From positions 806,001 through 870,000 of the forward strand of contig NZ_CP124050.1 of the NCBI RefSeq assembly GCF_030440365.1: a DNA stretch of 64,000 nt, written 5' to 3'. Under the pieces are notes generated by a model, which was not told the origin of the DNA, ran no database searches, and saw nothing but the letters and a program-made list of their open reading frames with translations. The DNA is from [Borrelia] lusitaniae. Its GTDB lineage: Bacteria; Spirochaetota; Spirochaetia; Borreliales; Borreliaceae. The translations under genes were made by a program, and so were the position numbers. Below, piece by piece: positions 56,009-64,000 of the stretch (its first letter is position 1; each line of letters opens with the position of its first letter).

Positions 56009-56956
56009 TTGCGTTTAGATAAGTATATTTTTTTAGAAATTCTTGCTAATGATAATGGCAAGCGACTAGATTCAATTTTAATTAAAATTTTGAATTTGTC
56101 TAAAGTTAGGATAATAAAGCACATTAGAAAGGGTGATATTAGGCTGAATGGTCTAAAGCCACATTTTTCGCATAGAGTTTGCAAAGGTGATAAAATTTAT
56201 TTGTATAAATCTTTAGCCCAAAGCTTGAATTTAACTACGAATGAATATTATAAAAGTAGTATTGATTTTCAATGTATTCAAAAAAGAATAATTTATGAGG
56301 ATAGTGATTTACTTGTTTTGGATAAGCAAAAAGGCATTTTAGTTCATGGAGGCAGAAACTCTCTTGATTTTTTAGTGAATGCTTATCTTTTAAGTGAAGA
56401 TTTAAGATCTCTAAGCTTTAAGCCTTCGGCAGTTCATAGGCTTGATAGGAATACTTCTGGTATTATTATTTTTGCAAAAAATATAAATGCTGCCAGAAAT
56501 CTAAGTGTGGCATTTAGTAGTGGGGCTGTGACTAAAAAATATTTTGCAATACTTTTAGGCGAGGTTAAATCAACTGTTGTTTATAAAAATCATTTATTTA
56601 GAAATAAAAGACTGAGAAAAACTTTTGTTTTAGAAGATAAAGAGTTTATTAATGCAATTACAAAGGTTAATCCAATATTATCTTGCAAGAGAGCTACTCT
56701 TGCTGAGATTGTTATTGAAACAGGCTTTACTCATCAAATAAGGGCTCAATGTTCGTTTAACAATCATCCTTTAATAAATGACAAGAAATATCATGATAAA
56801 TTCAATAAAAGCGATTACTTTTTACATGCTTTTTTGGTAAAATTTAATGAAGTTTTCTTTAAAAAGAATGAATTTTACGCTAAGCCTAGTTTAGAATTTT
56901 TAAAGCAAGTAAAAGATATTTTTGATGTCTATGAATTTTCAGAATTTTTCAAGTAA
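56009..56956 (+). CDS. RluA-family rRNA pseudouridine synthase
   Basis: The 315-residue protein has an N-terminal S4 domain (GKRLDSILIKILNLSKVRI). The catalytic domain follows with KQKGILVHGG and HRLDRNTSGIIIFAK (catalytic Asp in HRLDR), and a late ETGFTHQIRAQCSFNNHPLINDKKYHD that is typical of RluC/RluD. Which uridine it modifies cannot be read. The start is TTG; the next gene overlaps its end. Confidence 0.85.
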   Translation: MRLDKYIFLEILANDNGKRLDSILIKILNLSKVRIIKHIRKGDIRLNGLKPHFSHRVCKGDKIYLYKSLAQSLNLTTNEYYKSSIDFQCIQKRIIYEDSDLLVLDKQKGILVHGGRNSLDFLVNAYLLSEDLRSLSFKPSAVHRLDRNTSGIIIFAKNINAARNLSVAFSSGAVTKKYFAILLGEVKSTVVYKNHLFRNKRLRKTFVLEDKEFINAITKVNPILSCKRATLAEIVIETGFTHQIRAQCSFNNHPLINDKKYHDKFNKSDYFLHAFLVKFNEVFFKKNEFYAKPSLEFLKQVKDIFDVYEFSEFFK

Positions 56957-57872
56957 TTTTTTTTTAAAAAAAATGTTAAAAAAGGTTAAAAACTTTGCAA
57001 CTAGTATTAAGCATAAATTTGTTAGAGTTAAGGTTTATGCACTGGTAGGATCTGCTGGAACCGGTAAGAGCTTTAGATCGCATTTGGTAGCAGATAAATA
57101 TTCAATACCTTTAATAATTGATGATGGTGTGTTAATTAAAAATATGAAAATTATTGCTGGTAGTTCTGCTAAATTTGAAGATAATGTTTTTAGGGCAGTA
57201 AAGCGATCTGTATTTGAAGATGATGCTCATTGTAGAGAAATGCTTGAAGTTCTTGGAAGAGAAGAATTTAATAAAATATTAATATTAGGAACAAGCCTTA
57301 AAATGATAGATAAAATAATCTCAAGACTTTTATTGCCTAATGTTTTTAAGATTATTTACATAACAGATGTTTCAACTAGACAAGAAATAGAAAAAGCAAG
57401 AATTTCAAGGCAAATGGGGGAGCATGTTGTGCCAGCAGCTGCTTTTGAAATAAAGTCTGTTAGACCTAATTTACTATTAAATCCAATTAAAGTTTTTTTT
57501 AAAAGTGGATGGTTTTTTAGCAAGAAGAAGAATTATATTCGATCTGTTGTAAGGCCTCATTTTTACGAAGAAGGTGTTTTATCTATTTCTAAGAGAGCTG
57601 TAAGGCAAATTATTGAACATTGTGTCTCAGAGTATGATAGAAGTTATATTGTTTATGATCTTAAAATCAAAAAAGATGGAGGCAATTATCTTTTTAAGCT
57701 GTTTTTAAATATTCCTCTTGGCAATAACTTACTCAATAATACAGAAATGCTTAGAACTTATATTATTACGAACGTACTTAAGTATACAATAATTAATATA
57801 CTATCTATTGATATAGTTATACATAAATTTTATGACAAAAAAGATTATTTAGAAGAGAGTTATGAGGGTTGA
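56925..57872 (+). CDS. P-loop protein with Asp23/Gls24-like C-terminus
   Basis: About 315 residues. Basic N-terminus, then VYALVGSAGTGKSFRSHLVA, a Walker A motif (about residues 40-52). Charged segments follow (HCREMLEVLGREEFNKILILGTSL). The C-terminal 90 residues (SISKRAVRQIIEHCVSEYDR ... IDIVIHKFYD) resemble the Asp23/YloU group of cell-envelope proteins. I do not know a characterised protein with this combination. Starts at 56922 (TTG), 56931 or 56973 (MLKKVKNF) are also possible. It overlaps murC. Confidence 0.7.
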   Translation: MSMNFQNFSSNFFLKKMLKKVKNFATSIKHKFVRVKVYALVGSAGTGKSFRSHLVADKYSIPLIIDDGVLIKNMKIIAGSSAKFEDNVFRAVKRSVFEDDAHCREMLEVLGREEFNKILILGTSLKMIDKIISRLLLPNVFKIIYITDVSTRQEIEKARISRQMGEHVVPAAAFEIKSVRPNLLLNPIKVFFKSGWFFSKKKNYIRSVVRPHFYEEGVLSISKRAVRQIIEHCVSEYDRSYIVYDLKIKKDGGNYLFKLFLNIPLGNNLLNNTEMLRTYIITNVLKYTIINILSIDIVIHKFYDKKDYLEESYEG

Positions 57873-59268
57873 TTTTGACAGTTTAAATAATATTTTTTTT
57901 GTAGGAATAAAGGGGAATGGGGTTTGTTCTCTGGCTTGTTTTTTAAATGCAAAAGGGTATTTTGTAGAAGGGGTAGATGTTTCTGATAAATTTTATACTG
58001 ATGAGATTTTAAGCAATAATAAAATATCTTATTATGAAAATATTTATGAATTTTCATTAAAAAAGCTTGATAGGTCTTTTGATTTAATAGTATATTCTTC
58101 AGCTTATGATAAGGATGGTTTGCAAGTTTTGCTTGAGGCAAAAGAATTAAAAATACCTGTTTTATCTTATCCTGAGGTTCTTGGCGAGCTTTCTAGAAAT
58201 TACTATAGTATTGGAATTGCAGGTTCTCATGGCAAAACCACCACCACAGCGTTTTTGGGTGTTCTTTTTAACAAATTGGGATTAAATCCTAATGTTATTG
58301 TGGGATCAAGTATTAAAGATTTTGGGGATAATTCTTCAATAGCTGGTATTAGCAATGTTTTTATTGTTGAGACTTGTGAGTATAAAAAACATTTTTTGCA
58401 TTTTAGTCCTAATATGCTTATTTTAACCAATGTTGACTATGAACATGTTGATTTTTTTAAAAATTATGAGGCGCTTGAAGATGCTTTTTTACAATATATT
58501 AATAATTTAAAGAAAAATGGAATATTAATAATTAATTCTGATGATAATAATTTGCTTAAAATTAAAAGGCAGATCAAAAGAAAAGATATAAATATTTTTA
58601 GCTTTGGATCTAAAGGTTTGTCAAATTTTCAAATAAGTAACATTGTAGTTAAGAATGAATATTTTTCTTTTTCTTTTTTAGGCTTGTGTAATGTGGAACT
58701 TAAGACTGTTTTATTTCATAATGTATTAAATTTTTCTGCAGCGCTTTTGGCTTTAAATCTTTTTTTAGAAAATAATGAAAAATCAATTTTTGATTTTGAA
58801 GAAGCAATAAAAAGAATTGCAAAAAATTATAGTGGTATAAAAAGACGGGTTGAAGTTGTTAAAGAGGAAAAGGGAGTAATTTACATGGACGATTATGCTC
58901 ACCACCCTAGAGAAATTAGAGATACGCTTTTGGGTATTAAAAATTTTTACAAAAACAAACGTATAATTTTAGATTTTATGCCTCATACTTTCACAAGAAC
59001 AAAAGAATTTTTTGATGATTTTGTTGAAGTTCTAAGTTTTGCTGACATATTAATTTTGCACAATATATATCTTTCTAATAGAGAGAATTTTAATCCAGAT
59101 GAACTTTCTGTTAAATTGTTTTTAAATATTGAAAAAATAAATAAAAACACTTATTTTTTCAAAGATGTCAAAGACTCTATTAAATTTATAAAAAATTTAT
59201 TAATGCCAGGAGATTTATTTATTACAATGGGCGCTGGAAATAACTTTATTTTACACGATTTTTTGTAA
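57862..59268 (+). CDS. murC: UDP-N-acetylmuramate-L-alanine ligase
   Basis: MurC adds L-Ala to UDP-MurNAc. The 468-residue protein has the first glycine-rich loop (GIKGNGVCSLA), the ATP loop GSHGKTTT at residues 121-128, TNVDYEHVDFF, and DDYAHHPREIRDTLLG. The GIKGNG loop differs from the usual GIGGIGM, though this seems tolerated. It starts inside the end of the preceding gene. Confidence 0.95.
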   Translation: MRVDFDSLNNIFFVGIKGNGVCSLACFLNAKGYFVEGVDVSDKFYTDEILSNNKISYYENIYEFSLKKLDRSFDLIVYSSAYDKDGLQVLLEAKELKIPVLSYPEVLGELSRNYYSIGIAGSHGKTTTTAFLGVLFNKLGLNPNVIVGSSIKDFGDNSSIAGISNVFIVETCEYKKHFLHFSPNMLILTNVDYEHVDFFKNYEALEDAFLQYINNLKKNGILIINSDDNNLLKIKRQIKRKDINIFSFGSKGLSNFQISNIVVKNEYFSFSFLGLCNVELKTVLFHNVLNFSAALLALNLFLENNEKSIFDFEEAIKRIAKNYSGIKRRVEVVKEEKGVIYMDDYAHHPREIRDTLLGIKNFYKNKRIILDFMPHTFTRTKEFFDDFVEVLSFADILILHNIYLSNRENFNPDELSVKLFLNIEKINKNTYFFKDVKDSIKFIKNLLMPGDLFITMGAGNNFILHDFL

Positions 59269-59278
59269 GGGTATTATA

Positions 59279-60145
59279 GTGAAAAGTATGACGGGATTTT
59301 TTTATTTGGAAAAGATAATTGGTAACTACATGTTTAGTGTTAATTTGAAATCTTATAATGGAAAATTTTTAGAATTTAAACTTAAGTTACCAGAAATTTT
59401 TTCTGGCTATGATCTTGATATAAGAAATTTGATTTCAAAATATATTAGTAGAGGTAATGTTTTTTTAAATGTAGGGTATAAAGAATTGGTTCCTCGTATG
59501 AATTTTACAGTTAATCCCAATTATGTTGAGGCTATTTCTAGGCTTAGAGATTCTTTGGCACATACTGATCTTAATATCAAGAACGAACTAAGTTTAGGCG
59601 ATTTTTTATCATTAAAAGGGGCTTTAATAATAGATGAGGATAGTGAGCAACAAGAAGAGATTTATGGACTGTTTAAAGGTGTTTTAGAGGAAACCTTATT
59701 TCATTACAATAATGTAAGAAGTTTTGAAGGAGAAAATACTAAAGCAGACATAGTGTCAACTCTTGTACTAATAGAGCGAGATCTTAAAATTGTTAAGGAT
59801 GCTTGTAATGATATAAATGCCAGATTATTTGTAAGCATTAAAGAAAATATCTCTAAATTAATGGATGAATTTAGAGATATAAATATTGCAGAAGAGGCAG
59901 CTAAAATGGCAATTCGTCTAGACATTAATGAAGAGATAGTGCGTTTAGATTCTCATATAGAAACTTTTTATAAAAATCTTGAATATGAGATATGTGGAAA
60001 AGTTCTTGAATTTATTTCTCAAGAGATGCATAGAGAAATAACAACTATGAGCAATAAGGCGGTTGATCTTGATATTAAGAATTTGATTTTAAATATGAAG
60101 TTAAGTTTAGAAAAAATAAAAGAGCAAATAAGGAATGTTGAATGA
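59279..60145 (+). CDS. YicC family protein
   Basis: The 288-residue protein starts (GTG) with KSMTGFFYLEK, the standard YicC opening (SMTGF), has VNLKSYNGKFLEFKLKLP, and ends FISQEMHREITTMSNKAVDL and IKEQIRNV, the DUF1732 tail. Some YicC proteins are newly shown endoribonucleases; here it is only a homologue. Its stop overlaps the next start. Confidence 0.88.
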   Translation: MKSMTGFFYLEKIIGNYMFSVNLKSYNGKFLEFKLKLPEIFSGYDLDIRNLISKYISRGNVFLNVGYKELVPRMNFTVNPNYVEAISRLRDSLAHTDLNIKNELSLGDFLSLKGALIIDEDSEQQEEIYGLFKGVLEETLFHYNNVRSFEGENTKADIVSTLVLIERDLKIVKDACNDINARLFVSIKENISKLMDEFRDINIAEEAAKMAIRLDINEEIVRLDSHIETFYKNLEYEICGKVLEFISQEMHREITTMSNKAVDLDIKNLILNMKLSLEKIKEQIRNVE

Positions 60146-60678
60146 AAATAGCACTTTCTGGTAAGAGTGGTTGTGGTAATACAACTGTAAGTAGCATGAT
60201 TGCAAAACATTACGGTCTTGAGTTTATTAATTACACTTTTCATGATATTGCAAGAGAGCAGAATATTGCTTTTTCGGAGTTTTATGAGAAAGAGATAATA
60301 GGAAGAGATGATTATTATTGGGATAGGTATCTTGATAGGAGATTGTCTGCGCTTTCTAAAAAAAATAATACAGTGCTTGCTTCTCGTCTTGCTATTTGGA
60401 TTTCTAAGAGCGCTGATTTAAAAATATATCTTTATGCTAAAATGGAAGTCAGAGCAGAGAGAATAATGACTAGAGAGGGAGGTATGTATTCTGATGTTTT
60501 AAGTAGTACTTTTAGTAGGGATGAAAATGATAAAAAAAGATATTTAGCTATTTATAATATAGATATTGATGATTATTCCTCAAATACCGATTTAGTGATT
60601 GATGTTACAAATATTAATCCAAATGAGGTTTTTGAATTAATTCGAGATGAAATTGATAAAAGAAACTTAAAAAATTAG
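60142..60678 (+). CDS. Cytidylate kinase-like protein
   Basis: The 178-residue protein has a P-loop GKSGCGNTTVSSMIA and a body with REQNIAFSEFYEKE and RAERIMTREGG (lid), as in short AAA-type cytidylate kinases (Cmk2/archaeal-type). In the P-loop, GCGNTT replaces GxGKS/T: the usual Lys is Asn. That is found in this kinase group, but activity should be tested. It may phosphorylate CMP or dCMP. Confidence 0.7.
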   Translation: MKIALSGKSGCGNTTVSSMIAKHYGLEFINYTFHDIAREQNIAFSEFYEKEIIGRDDYYWDRYLDRRLSALSKKNNTVLASRLAIWISKSADLKIYLYAKMEVRAERIMTREGGMYSDVLSSTFSRDENDKKRYLAIYNIDIDDYSSNTDLVIDVTNINPNEVFELIRDEIDKRNLKN

Positions 60679-60717
60679 CCAAACTTATTTAATATGTTTA
60701 GTTTGTAAGGAGATTAA

Positions 60718-60918
60718 ATGACTAAAGTGCCTTTAAAAAAAATACAAGATTTTGATGGAAATTTTTATGAACTTGTTGTTGCGACTATAATACGAACAGA
60801 ACAAATAATAGACAATATTTCTTTAGCAGAGCATGCTTTTTGTGATGATAAAATATTAGGACAAGCTTTTAATGATGTCTTGACTGGTAAATTTAGCTAT
60901 TCAATTGAAGCAAGATAG
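60718..60918 (+). CDS. rpoZ: RNA polymerase omega subunit
   Basis: The 66-residue protein reads [20 protein letters not shown], then IIRTEQI and a conserved C-terminal helix, as in spirochete omega. Omega supports beta-prime folding. AAGGAG precedes the ATG. miaA starts inside its end. Confidence 0.85.
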   Translation: MTKVPLKKIQDFDGNFYELVVATIIRTEQIIDNISLAEHAFCDDKILGQAFNDVLTGKFSYSIEAR

Positions 60919-61825
60919 AATAGTTTTTATTTTTGGTCCTACGGCTGTGGGCAAAAGCAATATTTTGTTTCATTTTCCAAGAAATAAAGCAGAAATTATT
61001 AATGTTGACTCTATTCAAGTATATAAAGAGTTCAATGTGGCTTCTTCAAAGCCAAGTAAAAAGTTAATGAAACATATAAATCATCATTTAGTAGATTTTT
61101 TAGATCCTGAAAAAGAGTATACTCTTGGAATTTTTTACGAACAAGCTTTAAGAATAGTAAAAGAAATAAAACAGAAAAAAAAAATTCCTATATTTGTAGG
61201 AGGTACTGCTTTTTATTTTAAGCATTTAAAGGATGGATTTCCTTCAACACCTTTGGTTTCTTCTAATATAAGAGTTTATGTAAACGATCTTTTAAAACTT
61301 AAAGGCAAATCCCATCTTTTAAAAGAATTGAAAAATGTAGACCCTATTAGATTTAATATGTTAAATAAGAATGATATTTATCGTATTAAAAGATCGCTTG
61401 AGGTTTACTACCAAACAGGAATTCCTATTAGCCAATTTAAAAAAAAACAAAATAGCGAATTTAAAAATATTTTGATTATAGGGCTTAAAAGATCTTTTGA
61501 AGATTTAAAAACTAGAATATCATTAAGAATTAATGAAATGCTCAATAGCGGATTACTTTTAGAGATTAAGGGTTTGTTTAGTAAGGGTTACAATGAAAAT
61601 ACTCCAGCTTTTAAAGGGATAGGTTATAATGAGTTTTTGTTATGGAAAAGTAGACCTTGGTATAGTTTAAATGATATAATAAGTTTTATAAACAAAAATT
61701 CGTTTTTATATGCAAAAAGGCAAATGACCTTTTTTGCTAAGATTTCTGATGTTTTATGGTTTCATCCAGAGGATGATTTAGATGACATTTTGAATTTAAT
61801 TTTTAAAGTTGATAAGGAGATTTAA
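60905..61825 (+). CDS. miaA: tRNA dimethylallyltransferase MiaA
   Basis: MiaA adds dimethylallyl to A37 of UNN-decoding tRNAs. The 306-residue protein has the P-loop GPTAVGKS at 11-18, [34 protein letters not shown], and [16 protein letters not shown]. The start TTG lies in the end of rpoZ. Confidence 0.95.
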   Translation: MKQDRIVFIFGPTAVGKSNILFHFPRNKAEIINVDSIQVYKEFNVASSKPSKKLMKHINHHLVDFLDPEKEYTLGIFYEQALRIVKEIKQKKKIPIFVGGTAFYFKHLKDGFPSTPLVSSNIRVYVNDLLKLKGKSHLLKELKNVDPIRFNMLNKNDIYRIKRSLEVYYQTGIPISQFKKKQNSEFKNILIIGLKRSFEDLKTRISLRINEMLNSGLLLEIKGLFSKGYNENTPAFKGIGYNEFLLWKSRPWYSLNDIISFINKNSFLYAKRQMTFFAKISDVLWFHPEDDLDDILNLIFKVDKEI

Positions 61826-61828
61826 GGA

Positions 61829-61924
61829 GTGCCTTGCGGAAGAAAAAGAAAATTAAAAAAAATTTCTACTCATAAAAGGAAGAAAAAAAGAAGAAAAAAT
61901 AGACATAAGAAAAAAAATAAATAG
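61829..61924 (+). CDS. Small basic ribosomal protein, bS22/AURKAIP1 (mS38) type
   Basis: A GTG start, with AAGGAG nine bases upstream, opens 31 codons beginning PCGRKRKLKKISTHKRKKK and ending RRKNRHKKKNK. The PCGKKRK...THKRKK..RKNRHKKK pattern is that of AURKAIP1/COX24-domain proteins in spirochetes and Bacteroidetes. Such proteins are known in mycobacterial ribosomes as bS22, and I recall a Borrelia ribosome structure also showing a bS22. It is nearly all Lys, Arg and His apart from a few residues. The start is three bases after the miaA stop. Confidence 0.85.
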   Translation: MPCGRKRKLKKISTHKRKKKRRKNRHKKKNK

Positions 61925-61970
61925 TTTGCTATATTGATCGGATTTTCCCGGTTATGTAGTAAAACTATTT
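61919..61970. terminator. Bidirectional terminator hairpin
   Basis: AAATAGTTT pairs with AAACTATTT, and within the loop TGATCGG pairs (with G-U) with CCGGTTA. It lies between the plus-strand bS22-type gene and the minus-strand lipoprotein gene, touching both stops, so it could end both transcripts. Confidence 0.6.
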
Positions 61971-62336
61971 AGAATGTTCAATTATTAGATTGTTTACTAT
62001 GTTTATGTCTTTGCTAAAGATGTAGCTTTTAGTTCCCTTGTAATTGACCAGGATCCAATTTCCTTTAACTCCATAGCGTTCTGTTTTTTCTAGTGTTTTT
62101 TCAATTTTTACGACTTCATCTTTTCTAAGTAGAGTTGCGTAATCATAATCCAATTCGCTATTTTTCTTAGTGCTTTTACTAAGGAAAGCATAGTCTTTTA
62201 TTATTATACCCACTTTATTGCTAAAGCCAAGAATGCTACTTTTGGGCAAATCCAATTTTTGAATGAGAGGAATTTTGTTATTTTTATTACAAGCTAAAAG
62301 AATTAAGGATATTAAATATAATGTTTTTGTATTCAT
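61965..62336 (-). CDS. Small predicted lipoprotein with SH3-like domain
   Basis: The 123-residue protein starts MNTKTLYLISLILLAC, a lipobox with Cys16. The mature part has VGIIIKDYAFLSKSTKKNSE and VKGNWILVNYKGTKSYIFSKDI, which resembles a bacterial SH3 fold (as in SH3b or YgiM proteins). It may bind peptidoglycan or another periplasmic partner. Expression would be independent of neighbours. Confidence 0.75.
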   Translation of the reverse strand: MNTKTLYLISLILLACNKNNKIPLIQKLDLPKSSILGFSNKVGIIIKDYAFLSKSTKKNSELDYDYATLLRKDEVVKIEKTLEKTERYGVKGNWILVNYKGTKSYIFSKDINIVNNLIIEHSK

Positions 62337-62416
62337 AATTTCCTTGATTTTTTATATACTACTTTAGTGTGTTACTATAATAATATAGTATTTTTTAGAA
62401 TTTTTAAGGATTGTTA

Positions 62417-62962
62417 ATGAAGAAATACCTTTTTTTTATTTTATTTCTCATCTCTTCTAATAATTTAATTGTTTCTTATCCACTTTCTTTTGGCGGAGGT
62501 TTTTCTTATCAATTTACTAATTATACTGATCAAACAAGCTCTACCAAATTTGCTTCAAATTTTACTAGGTCAGATCATGGGATTAATTTTAATTTATTCT
62601 TTGATGCAAATTATGCACTTTTTGAAATCTCTTACAAAGAGGCTTTTGTTCCTACTCACAATGGTAGATATTTTTCGTTAGGGCTTTATGGGACATATCC
62701 AATGATTTTCAAAGAACAGATTAGAATGCTTTTCCCATTGATTGGGTTTAAATATGCCTTTGATTTGAGTTCTACTAAGCACAATCTCTTTTTTTTAAGC
62801 ATGGGTCTTGCTGCTGATCTTTTTATTCCTGATATTGAGGGTTTGTACATTAGGCCTTTGTTTATGCTTTCTCTCTCTCCATTTTCTAATTATAAAAATT
62901 TTTCTGGGTTAACAACCGAAATTATGCTTGGATTTAATATTGGTTGGAGATTTTTTAATTAG
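62417..62962 (+). CDS. Small outer-membrane beta-barrel protein
   Basis: About 181 residues. A signal peptide (residues 1-20, ending NNLIVSYP) leads to alternating strands with aromatic girdle residues (FGGGFSYQFTNYTD, GINFNLFFDANYALFEISYK, RYFSLGLYGTYPMIF) and a C-terminus GFNIGWRFFN with Phe near the end. This suggests an 8-strand barrel, of a type found in Borrelia. The ATG with AAGGA six bases upstream was chosen over a TTG two codons before. It converges on the next gene by eight bases. Confidence 0.75.
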   Translation: MKKYLFFILFLISSNNLIVSYPLSFGGGFSYQFTNYTDQTSSTKFASNFTRSDHGINFNLFFDANYALFEISYKEAFVPTHNGRYFSLGLYGTYPMIFKEQIRMLFPLIGFKYAFDLSSTKHNLFFLSMGLAADLFIPDIEGLYIRPLFMLSLSPFSNYKNFSGLTTEIMLGFNIGWRFFN

Positions 62963-63737
62963 GAAGTTTTATTCCTAAATGAAATGGGACAGGTCTTTCC
63001 TGTCCAAAGATGTTTGCAGTGAAGTTTAATTTGTGGGAAGTGTTATTTGATTTTACAACAAGAGTGCTTGAGCCCCCTCCATCTAGATTAATGGCGTTAT
63101 TCATGCCATAGCTTAGTGCAAAATCAATAGCTTCATTAAGAGAGGCTCCCTTGCTATTGTTGACGCCTCTTCCTTCTATTGTAGCAAGAAATAAATACTT
63201 GTTATTTTTATCAGTTCCTATTATTGTTCTTGGGTGTCTTGCTTCTTTGAAGTTTTTTTTATAATTTCCGTTTTTGATTAAAACAAAAAATCCGCTAAAT
63301 CCGTAATCGGAGTTTTTTATTTCGTCTTTTTTGGGATTTAATATAATTTTATTGTTTTTTATTGTAATCTCTCCATAGTTAGCTATTTGTTTTGAAATCA
63401 TTTTTTTATTATATATGTATAGTCCTTTTGGAAAAAACATATTTTCTTTAATTTCGTATGGACTTGTGTTAATTGCAATGTCAACGTTGTTGGAAATTAA
63501 GAAATGACTTGTTGTTTGGCCTTTAAAGTAGTAATTATTTAGCTTTTTGTCGTAAATAGGTTTTGATATAGTGAATCTTAGATCTTTATTTTCAATTTTC
63601 ACTAGAACATAATTGCTATTTATGAAATAACCCCTAATAATTTTGTATTTGGCTTTTTTAGTGATTGATTTGGACAACATTAGTCCTGATGAAATACTTA
63701 AAATTAATATTAGCAATGTTAATGTTTTTTTATTCAT
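62955..63737 (-). CDS. Exported NAGPA-domain (phosphodiester glycosidase) protein
   Basis: The 260-residue protein has a signal peptide (residues 4-20). The second half has the NAGPA/DUF2233 pattern: RHPRTIIGTDKNNKYLFLATIEGRG, GASLNEAIDFALSYGMNNAI, NLDGGGSSTLV and RPVPFHLGI. This domain cleaves phosphodiester-linked sugars in other organisms. The substrate in Borrelia is unknown. It starts in the end of the upstream gene and overlaps the plus-strand barrel gene by eight bases. Confidence 0.85.
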   Translation of the reverse strand: MNKKTLTLLILILSISSGLMLSKSITKKAKYKIIRGYFINSNYVLVKIENKDLRFTISKPIYDKKLNNYYFKGQTTSHFLISNNVDIAINTSPYEIKENMFFPKGLYIYNKKMISKQIANYGEITIKNNKIILNPKKDEIKNSDYGFSGFFVLIKNGNYKKNFKEARHPRTIIGTDKNNKYLFLATIEGRGVNNSKGASLNEAIDFALSYGMNNAINLDGGGSSTLVVKSNNTSHKLNFTANIFGQERPVPFHLGIKLPN

Positions 63738-64000
63738 TTCTTTTTATTTTATAAGAATAAATGCTTTTAGGATAGTTTGTTAGTATGAGACTTTTAATCT
63801 GTATTGCTAATTTTTTATTTTTAAATTTTATAAGATTGAATATTTGATAAATTATTTTGACATCTATATTTTTTTCATTATTTAAAATTTCTTTAATTTC
63901 TTCTTCATCAATATTGTCTTTATTTATTCTTAATTTTAGTGAAATAATTTCGTTTTTTATTTTTTGATTTTTAATTTTTTTTTTATTTATTTTGTTTAAA
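63730..64000 (-). CDS. C-terminal end of an unknown protein
   Basis: The reverse strand is open from the window edge to a TAA that overlaps the start of the NAGPA gene. The about 90 residues are charged and helical (NDEEEIK-like stretch DNIDEEEIKEILNNEKNIDV, then NKKLAIQIKSLILTNYPKS), which would suit a TPR end. The rest lies outside the window, so no family is assigned. Confidence 0.7.
   Translation of the reverse strand, partial: LNKINKKKIKNQKIKNEIISLKLRINKDNIDEEEIKEILNNEKNIDVKIIYQIFNLIKFKNKKLAIQIKSLILTNYPKSIYSYKIKRNE

Overview
The window is AT-rich spirochete chromosome and reads as a Lyme-group Borreliella (Borrelia burgdorferi sensu lato). The reasons are the very low GC, the frequent TTG starts, the gene order (rrp2-hk2, the flgF-flgG-flgJ-rpoS block, spoVG-tRNA-Gln-rplY, tamB-bamA-skp, rimP-nusA-infB-rbfA-truB-rpsO-pnp), the single-domain FlgJ, and a tandem-repeat IF-2 of the type I recall from this group. 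No prophage, insertion sequence, CRISPR array or plasmid-type gene is visible. Species and strain cannot be fixed from sequence reading alone.

Region 1 (1-11.3 kb, minus strand). One operon runs murG-cvpA-holB-like-hk2-rrp2, with rrp2 cut by the window edge. A second runs flgF-flgG-flgA-flgI-flgJ-rpoS-deacetylase-tsaD-pdxK. rpoS has a clear sigma-54 promoter, so both the activator (Rrp2) and its key target lie in this window. The P-ring gene flgI is reduced to a signal-peptide end and a C-terminal end in different frames. flgA, the P-ring chaperone gene, has a signal peptide with no normal start codon and a short C-terminus. flgF, flgG and flgJ look intact. This is the most unusual thing in the window.

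Region 2 (11.3-25 kb, mostly plus). Housekeeping genes: DUF2147 protein, apt, rplU-prp-rpmA-obg, nadD, LCP/LytR-type protein, rsfS, spoVG, tRNA-Gln(TTG), rplY, pth, tilS, ftsH, an unknown exported protein, and an extended thymidine kinase. An exported unknown protein and tmk lie on the minus strand.

Region 3 (25.7-36.7 kb, plus). Outer-membrane assembly (tamB-bamA-skp), then mutS and comF. A 33-bp perfect inverted repeat sits in the divergent tmk/tamB promoter region.

Region 4 (36.7-45.2 kb, plus). Transcription/translation cluster rimP-nusA-infB-rbfA-truB-rpsO-pnp. An attenuator-like leader precedes rimP and a structured leader precedes rpsO. NusA carries a C-terminal zinc ribbon, IF-2 has twelve 33-bp repeats, and PNPase has a Gly/Arg/Ser-rich insertion in its S1 domain.

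Region 5 (45.2-64 kb). Envelope genes (a lipoprotein, an LptF/LptG-like pair, murJ, murC), tgt, a HEAT-repeat protein, CoA and pantothenate genes (coaBC, yhdT-like, panF), an RluA-type synthase, a P-loop protein with an Asp23-like tail, yicC, a cytidylate-kinase-like gene, rpoZ and miaA. A 31-codon gene for a bS22/AURKAIP1-type ribosomal protein follows. The end holds a small lipoprotein, an outer-membrane barrel, a NAGPA-domain exported protein and the tail of one more gene.
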